Shown: positions 57,992-64,000 of the stretch, one piece after another | Layout of the letters: each line of letters opens with the position of its first letter | Numbering within the stretch: position 1 is the stretch's first letter | Origin: Hyphomicrobiales bacterium | GTDB taxonomy: Bacteria; Pseudomonadota; Alphaproteobacteria; Rhizobiales; Rhizobiaceae | Length of the DNA stretch: 64,000 nt | Direction of reading: 5' to 3' | Assembly: GCA_900472175.1 (NCBI GenBank) | Contig: UCHD01000001.1 | Span: 124,001 to 188,000 of the forward strand | Position numbers and translations under genes: made by a program | Notes under the pieces: model-generated | What the model was told of the DNA's origin: nothing | Seen by the model: only the letters and a program-made list of their open reading frames with translations | Databases searched by the model: none

Positions 57992-60919
57992 ATGACCGAT
58001 ACCGCTGAAAAGCTTGATTATTCCAAGACCCTCTATCTGCCGGAAACCGAATTTCCGATGCGCGCCGGCCTGCCGCAGAAGGAACCGGAAACGGTTGCCC
58101 GCTGGCGCGAGATGGACCTCTACAAGAAGCTGCGCGCCTCTGCCGCCGGCCGCGAAAAATTCGTACTGCATGACGGCCCACCCTATGCCAACGGCAACAT
58201 CCATATCGGCCATGCGCTGAACAAGATCCTGAAGGACGTCATCACCCGCTCGTTCCAGATGCGCGGCTACGACTCGAACTACGTTCCGGGCTGGGACTGC
58301 CACGGCCTGCCGATCGAATGGAAGATCGAGGAAGAGAACTACCGGGCCAAGGGCAAGGCGAAGCCTGACCTGAAGCAGCCCGACGCGATGATCGAGTTCC
58401 GCAAGGAATGCCGCGCCTATGCCGAGAAGTGGATCAAGATCCAGGGCGACGAGTTCAAGCGCCTCGGCATCATCGGCGATTTCGACAATCCGTATCTGAC
58501 GATGAACTTTCACGCGGAAAGCCGCATCGCCGGCGAGCTCTTGAAGATCGCCATGAGCGGCCAGCTCTATCGCGGCTCCAAGCCGATCATGTGGTCGGTC
58601 GTTGAGCGCACGGCGCTGGCGGAAGCCGAGGTCGAGTATCATGAATATGAGAGCGATGCGATCTGGGTGAAGTTCCCGGTGGCTGCCGGTGCGCCGGCCC
58701 TCGTCGGCGCCCATGTTGTCATCTGGACGACTACGCCCTGGACGATCCCGGGCAACCGCGCCGTCGCCTATTCGCCGAAGGTCGCCTATGGCCTGTACGA
58801 AGTGACGGCTGCCGAGAACGACTTTGGTCCGCGTCCGGGCGAGAAGCTGATCTTCGCCGACGCGCTGGCAGAGGAATCCGCCGCCAAGTCCAAGCTGACG
58901 TTCAAGCGTCTGCTCGATGTGTCGGCAGACGATCTTGCGGGTCTCACGGCTGCCCACCCACTCAAGGATCTCGGCTACGACTTCGTCGTCCCACTCCTCC
59001 CAGGTGATCACGTCACCGACGATGCCGGTACCGGCTTCGTCCATACCGCGCCGTCGCACGGCCGCGAAGACTTCGAGGCCTGGATGTCCGGCGTCAAGGA
59101 ACTCGAAGCCCGTGGCATCGACACGCGCATCCCGTTCCCGGTCGATGACTCGGGCACCTACACCGCCGACGCTCCCGGTTTTGAGGGCGCCCGCGTCATG
59201 GACGACAACGGCAAGAAGGGCGATGCCAACGACCGCGTCATCAAGGCGCTGATCGAGCGCAACGCGCTGTTTGCCCGCGGCCGCCTGAAGCACCAGTATC
59301 CGCACAGCTGGCGCTCCAAGAAGCCGATCATCTTCCGCAACACGCCGCAGTGGTTCGTCTACATGGACAAGGACCTGACGGACGGCACGACGCTGCGCAC
59401 CCGCGCCCTGACCGCCATCGACGACACCCGTTTCGTGCCGGCTGCCGGCCAGAACCGCCTGCGCGCCATGATCGAGCAGCGCCCGGACTGGGTTCTGTCG
59501 CGTCAGCGCGCCTGGGGCGTGCCGATCTGCGTCTTTGCCGATGAAGAAGGCAATGTCCTGCAGGATGCCGAGGTCAATGCCCGCATCCTCGAGGCCTTCG
59601 ACGCCGAAGGTGCGGATGCCTGGTTCGCGGCCGGTGCCAAGGAGCGTTTCCTCGGCAACAAGCATGACGCATCCAAGTGGACGCAGGTCATGGACATCCT
59701 TGACGTCTGGTTTGACAGTGGCTCGACCCACACCTTCACGCTGGAAGACCGTCCGGACCTGAAGTGGCCGGCGGATGTCTATCTGGAAGGTTCCGACCAG
59801 CATCGCGGCTGGTTCCATTCCTCGCTGCTCGAATCCGCCGCCACCCGCGGCCGCGCGCCCTATGACACGGTCATCACCCATGGTTTTACCATGGACGAGA
59901 AGGGTCAGAAGATGTCGAAGTCGCTTGGCAACGTCGTCTCGCCGCAGGACGTGATGAAGGATTCTGGCGCCGATATCCTGCGTCTCTGGGTCATGACCAC
60001 GGATTATTGGGAGGACCAGCGTCTCGGCAAGACGATCATCCAGACCAATGTCGATGCGTATCGCAAGCTCAGGAACACCATCCGCTGGATGCTCGGCACG
60101 CTCGCCCATGACAAGGGCGAGGAGATCGCTCTTGCTGACATGCCCGAACTCGAACGGCTGATGCTGCATCGCCTGGCCGAACTCGACCAGTTGGTACGCG
60201 AGGGGTACGACGCCTTCGACTTCAAGAAGATCGCTCGCGCGCTGATCGACTTTTCGAATGTCGAGCTTTCTGCCTTCTATTTCGATATCCGCAAGGACGC
60301 GCTCTATTGCGATGCGCCGTCGAGCCTGCGCCGCCGTGCCTCGCTTGCGGTCATCCGCAAGCTGTTCGAGTGCCTCGTGACCTGGCTTGCGCCGATGCTG
60401 CCCTTCACCACGGAAGAGGCCTGGTTGTCGCGTGATCCGTCGGCGGTCTCCGTGCATCTGGAGCAGTTCCCGATCGTGCCGTCCGAGTGGCGCGACGAGG
60501 CTCTGGCAGAGAAGTGGCGGAAGCTGAAAGCTGTGCGCTCGGTTGTGACGGGCGCGCTTGAGGTCGAGCGCAGGGAAAAGAACATCGGCTCCTCTCTCGA
60601 AGCCGCTCCGGTCGTCTATGTCAGCAACAGCGAATTGGGTGCTGCTCTGTCCGGCTTCAAGCTTGAGAACGATTTCGAAAATGCGGCATTTGCTGAGGTG
60701 TGCATCACGTCGGGCCTGAAATTCGTGACGCAGGATGGGCCGCCAGAGGCATTCCGTCTGCCGGACGTGTCGGGCGTAAGCGTTGTTTTTGCCAAGGCCG
60801 AAGGCGTCAAATGCGCCCGCTCCTGGCGCATCACGGATGATGTCGGCTCGGATGCAGCGTTCCCGGACGTCTCCGCCCGCGATGCACAGGCGCTTCGCGA
60901 ACTCGGCTACGCTTCTTAA
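57992..60919 (+). CDS. ileS: Isoleucyl-tRNA synthetase
   Basis: This 975-residue class I synthetase charges tRNA-Ile and proof-reads valine. The start chosen is ATG 57992 ([17 protein letters not shown]); ATG 57953 and 57977 are in frame upstream. The HIGH motif is [14 protein letters not shown], the CP1 editing domain includes [15 protein letters not shown], the WDS-type segment is [10 protein letters not shown], and KMSKS is [10 protein letters not shown]. The anticodon-binding domain follows. It lacks the C-terminal zinc-binding cysteines of E. coli IleS, ending instead near ALRELGYAS. Unlike in gammaproteobacteria it is not adjacent to lspA, but ribF lies just upstream. Confidence 0.97.
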   Translation: MTDTAEKLDYSKTLYLPETEFPMRAGLPQKEPETVARWREMDLYKKLRASAAGREKFVLHDGPPYANGNIHIGHALNKILKDVITRSFQMRGYDSNYVPGWDCHGLPIEWKIEEENYRAKGKAKPDLKQPDAMIEFRKECRAYAEKWIKIQGDEFKRLGIIGDFDNPYLTMNFHAESRIAGELLKIAMSGQLYRGSKPIMWSVVERTALAEAEVEYHEYESDAIWVKFPVAAGAPALVGAHVVIWTTTPWTIPGNRAVAYSPKVAYGLYEVTAAENDFGPRPGEKLIFADALAEESAAKSKLTFKRLLDVSADDLAGLTAAHPLKDLGYDFVVPLLPGDHVTDDAGTGFVHTAPSHGREDFEAWMSGVKELEARGIDTRIPFPVDDSGTYTADAPGFEGARVMDDNGKKGDANDRVIKALIERNALFARGRLKHQYPHSWRSKKPIIFRNTPQWFVYMDKDLTDGTTLRTRALTAIDDTRFVPAAGQNRLRAMIEQRPDWVLSRQRAWGVPICVFADEEGNVLQDAEVNARILEAFDAEGADAWFAAGAKERFLGNKHDASKWTQVMDILDVWFDSGSTHTFTLEDRPDLKWPADVYLEGSDQHRGWFHSSLLESAATRGRAPYDTVITHGFTMDEKGQKMSKSLGNVVSPQDVMKDSGADILRLWVMTTDYWEDQRLGKTIIQTNVDAYRKLRNTIRWMLGTLAHDKGEEIALADMPELERLMLHRLAELDQLVREGYDAFDFKKIARALIDFSNVELSAFYFDIRKDALYCDAPSSLRRRASLAVIRKLFECLVTWLAPMLPFTTEEAWLSRDPSAVSVHLEQFPIVPSEWRDEALAEKWRKLKAVRSVVTGALEVERREKNIGSSLEAAPVVYVSNSELGAALSGFKLENDFENAAFAEVCITSGLKFVTQDGPPEAFRLPDVSGVSVVFAKAEGVKCARSWRITDDVGSDAAFPDVSARDAQALRELGYAS

Positions 60920-60925
60920 GGGATT

Positions 60926-60967
60926 GTTTACCGGGTGAATTGCGTAATTGCGGTTCATCCGGTAAAC
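60926..60967 (+). repeat. Inverted repeat after ileS
   Basis: GTTTACCGGGTGAA and TTCATCCGGTAAAC, a 14-bp inverted repeat (one G-T wobble) with a 14-nt loop that itself holds two TTGCG copies. It starts 7 bp after the ileS stop. No T-run follows, so it is a weak terminator at best. Confidence 0.55.
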
Positions 60968-61054
60968 CTGCCTGAAAATCGGCGGATTTATCCGTCATGG
61001 GCGCTGCAATGCCGCTCAAGTATCGATCGTGCCGGCACCGCTGGAAGGGTTTTC

Positions 61055-61672
61055 ATGGGAATGACGCGAGAGTTTCGACTGTATGCCGGCCTGTTCGGCA
61101 TTGTAACCGGCAGCTTTGTTCTGGCCGGCTGCATCGGCGGTCCGACCTATGGGACGGACAAGACCGCTGGCGAGCATCTGATGGACGACCTCGGCAGTTC
61201 CGTAAGCCTCGGCGCAACCAAGCCCAACAACGTCAAGTATCAGCCGCGTCCCGGTCTGGTGCTGCCGCCTTCGAACGAAACGGCGCAATTGGTCGAGCCA
61301 CAGCAGAATATGGCCACCAAGGACAATCCGCAGTGGATCGAATCGCCGGAAGACACGCGCCAGCGTCTGCGCGAGGAAGCCGACGCCAATGCTGACAATC
61401 CGAGCTATGTTTCGCCGCTGGCCAAGGCCAGTGCCAACGGCCGGGCCTTGACCAAGAACGAACAGACGCAGGCTTATCGCGACGCCCGCAAGGTCCAGAT
61501 GGGCGCCTATGCCGACAAGCGCCGGTTCCTCAGCGACCCGCCGCTCGAATACCGCAAGCTGCCGGAAGAGGCGACGGCGGATCTGGGCGAGCCGGAACAG
61601 GTCAAGGAGCGCCGCCGCAAGAAGGAAGCCGCGATCAAGGGCAGCGGCAAGAAGTGGTACCAGGTTTTCTGA
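61055..61672 (+). CDS. Uncharacterised lipoprotein
   Basis: The protein has 205 residues from ATG 61055 (MGMTREFRLYAGLFGIV), with GGAAGGG upstream. The lipobox is FVLAGC, so the mature protein begins at Cys near residue 28. Then GATKPNNVKYQPRPGLVLPP, a proline-rich segment like those in alphaproteobacterial outer-membrane assembly lipoproteins, and a charged helical C-terminus (QVKERRRKKEAA). An outer-membrane location is inferred from the missing Asp at +2 (Ile follows Cys). I do not recognise a named family. A GNAT gene starts 6 bp downstream. Confidence 0.8.
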   Translation: MGMTREFRLYAGLFGIVTGSFVLAGCIGGPTYGTDKTAGEHLMDDLGSSVSLGATKPNNVKYQPRPGLVLPPSNETAQLVEPQQNMATKDNPQWIESPEDTRQRLREEADANADNPSYVSPLAKASANGRALTKNEQTQAYRDARKVQMGAYADKRRFLSDPPLEYRKLPEEATADLGEPEQVKERRRKKEAAIKGSGKKWYQVF

Positions 61673-61678
61673 TCCGGC

Positions 61679-62155
61679 ATGTTCAAGATCCGCGCGGCCA
61701 CACCTGACGACGCAGGCACGATCCTGCGTTTCATCACCGAATTGGCAATCTACGAGAAGGCTGGCCACGAGGTCGAGGCGACCGTTCAGTCGGTCACCTC
61801 TTCGCTGTTCGGCGAAAATTCCGTTTCGCATGCGGCGATCTGCGAGCGCGATGGCGTTCCCGTCGGTTTCGCCGTGTGGTTCTTCAGCTATTCCACATGG
61901 CTGGCGCGCAACGGGCTTTATCTCGAAGACCTCTATATCACGCCGGACCAGCGCGGATCGGGCGCCGGGCGCACGATGCTGCGCTATCTGGCGCAGATCG
62001 CGGTCGAGAAGGGATGCGGCCGCTTCGAGTGGAGCGTGCTCGACTGGAACGAGCCGGCGATCAAGGCCTATGAGGCAATCGGCGCCGAGCCGCTGTCGGA
62101 ATGGACACGCTATCGCCTGTCCGGCGCGGCTCTTGAAAGCTTTGCTGCCGGATAG
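61679..62155 (+). CDS. GNAT-family N-acetyltransferase (diamine acetyltransferase-like)
   Basis: The protein has 158 residues. N-terminal FKIRAATPDDAGTILRFITE, motif A YITPDQRGSGAGRTMLRYLA (acetyl-CoA pyrophosphate loop RGSGAG), motif B RFEWSVLDWNEPAIKAYEA with the conserved Trp-Asn-x-x-Ala. These match spermidine/spermine N1-acetyltransferase-like GNATs, though the substrate remains unproved. Its ATG lies 6 bp after the lipoprotein gene's stop, suggesting one transcript. It converges on tadA with an 18-bp gap. Confidence 0.88.
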   Translation: MFKIRAATPDDAGTILRFITELAIYEKAGHEVEATVQSVTSSLFGENSVSHAAICERDGVPVGFAVWFFSYSTWLARNGLYLEDLYITPDQRGSGAGRTMLRYLAQIAVEKGCGRFEWSVLDWNEPAIKAYEAIGAEPLSEWTRYRLSGAALESFAAG

Positions 62156-62173
62156 GATTTCCTGTTTGGCTGT

Positions 62174-62623
62174 TTAGCGTCTTCCGGCAAAGAACGCCCT
62201 GAGGATATCTGCCGCACTCTGACCGGAAAGACCGGAATACACATCCGGCGCATGATGGCAGGTCGGTTGATGGAAGAAGCGGACGCCATTGTCGACGCCG
62301 CCGCCCTTCGGATCTTCGGCGCCATAGTATAACCGGCGCAGGCGGGCAAACGAGATCGCTGCCGCGCACATGGTGCAGGGCTCCAGTGTGACGTAGAGAT
62401 CGGCGCCGTTCAGCCGTTCCGCACCGATGGCGCTTGCTGCCGCGCGGATCACTTCGATTTCGGCATGCGCGGTGACATCGTTGCGCTCGCGCGTGCGGTT
62501 TCCGGCGCTGGCGATGACCGCGCCATTGACGACAAGGACGGCGCCAACAGGCACTTCGCCACGCGCCGCCGCCATTCTGGCTTCTTCCAAGGCCAAATCC
62601 ATAAACCGGCTCGTTTCAGCCAT
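62174..62623 (-). CDS. tadA: tRNA-specific adenosine deaminase TadA
   Basis: The protein has 149 residues. Zinc site HAEIEVIRAA (His and catalytic Glu) and PCTMCAAA (two Cys). N-terminal helix FMDLALEEARMAAARGEVPV and GAVLVVNGAVIASAGN are typical. It converts A34 of tRNA-Arg(ACG) to inosine and is essential in most bacteria. It is divergent from the pseudouridine synthase gene with 76 bp between start codons. Confidence 0.94.
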   Translation of the reverse strand: MAETSRFMDLALEEARMAAARGEVPVGAVLVVNGAVIASAGNRTRERNDVTAHAEIEVIRAAASAIGAERLNGADLYVTLEPCTMCAAAISFARLRRLYYGAEDPKGGGVDNGVRFFHQPTCHHAPDVYSGLSGQSAADILRAFFAGRR

Positions 62624-62699
62624 CGTTGAGACCTGCGATAATTTCTCTTAACCCAAGGGCCGTGACCTGATAGGACAGCCCAAAAGGCAGGCAACACAA

Positions 62700-64000
62700 A
62701 TGACATTCAAAGACAAGCCCCAGCGGCCTGGCGGCAAGCCCGTACGGTCCGACAAGAAGCCCTATACCGGCGCGCGCAAGACCGCTGCCGATCATTCGGG
62801 CGAAACGAACGAAACGGAAAAGCCGCGCAAGCCACGGCCGGCGGCGGCAGAAACCGTCGGCGCCGATGTGCCGCAGCGTATTTCCAAGATCATGGCGCGC
62901 GCCGGCGTGGCCTCGCGCCGCGATATCGAGCGGATGATCATGGAAGGCCGCGTTTCACTGAACGGCAAGCTGCTCGACAGCCCGGTCGTCAACGCGACGC
63001 TCGCCGATCACATCGAAGTGGACGGCCAGCCGATCCGCGGTATCGAGCGCACGCGCCTCTGGCTCTATCACAAGCCGTCCGGCCTGGTGACCACCAATTC
63101 CGATCCGGAAGGCCGCCCGACCGTTTTCGACAACCTGCCGGAAGACCTGCCGCGCGTGCTGTCCATCGGCCGTCTCGACATCAACACAGAAGGCCTGCTG
63201 CTGCTCACCAACGACGGTGGTCTGGCCCGTGTTCTCGAACTGCCTGCCACCGGTTGGTTGCGCCGCTACCGCGTGCGTGCCCACGGCTCGATCGACCAGG
63301 CTGCACTCGACAAGCTGAAGGACGGCATTGCCGTCGACGGCGTGCTTTATGGCGCCATCGATGCGACACTCGACAAGGTTCAGGGTTCCAACGTCTGGAT
63401 CACCATGGGCCTGCGCGAAGGCAAGAACCGCGAAATCAAGAACGTCATGGGCGCGCTCGGTCTCGACGTGAACCGGCTGATCCGCATTTCCTACGGTCCG
63501 TTCCAGCTCGGCGAACTGCCGGAAGGCCAGGCCCAGGAAATCCGCGGCCGCACGCTGCGCGACCAGCTTGGCCCACGCCTGATCGAGGATGCCAAGGCGA
63601 ATTTCGATGCGCCGATCTTCGACGCCGCAGCCGCCGAAGAGGAAAAGCCGCAGAAGAACGAATGGGCGGCCGGAAAGCCGGAAGCCCGCGAACGCGGTGG
63701 TTTCAAGGAAAAGGCCGGCGACAAGCGCGAGCGGGCTTTGTCGCGCCTGGATACGACCCGGCGTGACGACCGCGGTGGCCGTGGCGATCGTAATGACCGT
63801 GGCGGACGTGATGTGCCTGCCGCGAAATTCGACGAGCCGAAGCGCGAACCGGGTTTCCGCGCCCGCAAGGCCAATGTCTGGATGGCGCCCGGCGCCAAGC
63901 CGCTGGCGGAAAAGAAGCCAAAGGACGCGCAGGCTGCCGAAGGTGCCGAGAAGCCGGTCCGTCGCGAGCGCCCGGAAGGCGCTCCGACGAGCAAGCGCTA
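62700..64000 (+). CDS. RsuA/RluB-family rRNA pseudouridine synthase, cut at the right edge
   Basis: 433 codons are visible from ATG 62700; the window ends on TA, so the next codon could be TAA/TAG and the gene may be complete but for one base. The S4 RNA-binding domain (about residues 65-110) has PQRISKIMARAGVASRRDIE. The catalytic domain has the signature GRLDINTEGLLLLTNDG with the nucleophile Asp, and GKNREIKNVMGALGL. This fits RluB (23S U2605) best. Both ends are extended: a Lys/Pro-rich N-terminus of about 60 residues and a C-terminal tail with RDDRGG-type repeats, probably RNA-binding and disordered. Confidence 0.9.
   Translation, partial: MTFKDKPQRPGGKPVRSDKKPYTGARKTAADHSGETNETEKPRKPRPAAAETVGADVPQRISKIMARAGVASRRDIERMIMEGRVSLNGKLLDSPVVNATLADHIEVDGQPIRGIERTRLWLYHKPSGLVTTNSDPEGRPTVFDNLPEDLPRVLSIGRLDINTEGLLLLTNDGGLARVLELPATGWLRRYRVRAHGSIDQAALDKLKDGIAVDGVLYGAIDATLDKVQGSNVWITMGLREGKNREIKNVMGALGLDVNRLIRISYGPFQLGELPEGQAQEIRGRTLRDQLGPRLIEDAKANFDAPIFDAAAAEEEKPQKNEWAAGKPEARERGGFKEKAGDKRERALSRLDTTRRDDRGGRGDRNDRGGRDVPAAKFDEPKREPGFRARKANVWMAPGAKPLAEKKPKDAQAAEGAEKPVRRERPEGAPTSKR

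Noticed and set aside
57935-60958. A 1007-codon open frame antisense to ileS
   Set aside because: ileS has HIGH and KMSKS motifs; the reverse frame has no recognisable domain.

Overview
The window is a stretch of alphaproteobacterial chromosome, most likely from the Rhizobiaceae (Rhizobium/Agrobacterium group). Support for this comes from the strong G/C third-position bias, an alpha-type HisRS encoded with hisZ and hisG, a groESL operon with a CIRCE element and a CTTG-N17-CCCTATCT heat-shock promoter, the patatin/acetoacetate decarboxylase/3-hydroxybutyrate dehydrogenase cluster, and long palindromic intergenic repeats of the rhizobial mosaic type. I read 56 protein genes (the first and last are cut by the window edges) and one tRNA.

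Layout. 1-4664: the end of a probable integrated island, with two very large convergent tyrosine recombinases next to an intact tRNA-Gln(CTG). 4918-13887: core and housekeeping genes (Ppx/GppA phosphatase, RlmE, a VOC protein, a DHA2 efflux pump, a Tat-exported metallo-beta-lactamase-fold enzyme, guaB, LtrA, a MAPEG protein). 14122-16780: lipase and ketone-body genes (patatin, Adc, BdhA). 16979-21072: a dienelactone hydrolase, oxyR and katG. 21073-25317: gene-poor, holding a promoter-to-terminator small-RNA candidate, a LysR regulator, a DUF1127 protein, a class III adenylate cyclase and spacers without recognisable genes. 25318-35193: DUF937, acetyltransferase, gshA, rsmE, pit, a Nudix enzyme, a FadR-type regulator, DUF3422 and DUF6880 genes. 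35178-40324: a LysR gene divergent from glcDEF (glycolate oxidase). 40484-44745: two paralogous L,D-transpeptidases, tag and small proteins. 44857-48501: hisS-hisZ-hisG. 48622-51123: GST, an FAD reductase and a PAS-like orphan protein. 51716-53845: groESL. 53892-64000: chrA, a HAD phosphatase, ribF, a BrnA-like protein, ileS, a lipoprotein, an acetyltransferase, tadA and an RsuA/RluB-family pseudouridine synthase.

Most notable observations. (a) hisS contains an internal block of about 500 bp with codon use unlike its two flanks, as expected from intragenic recombination. (b) Two small proteins 7 kb apart are clear paralogues and look like stand-alone PAS-type domains with conserved cysteines. 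(c) Two palindromic repeat families occur twice each. One family sits inside the glcEF and hisSZ operons, and its mini-hairpins keep their pairing although their sequences differ. (d) A sigma70-like promoter followed by an intrinsic terminator, with no ORF between, marks an orphan sRNA candidate after katG. (e) The FadR-type regulator and the glcDEF operon share an AAAGTGGT-N11-RCCA element just upstream of their start codons, which suggests the regulator controls glycolate oxidase. All product names come from reading protein motifs by eye; no database search was run.
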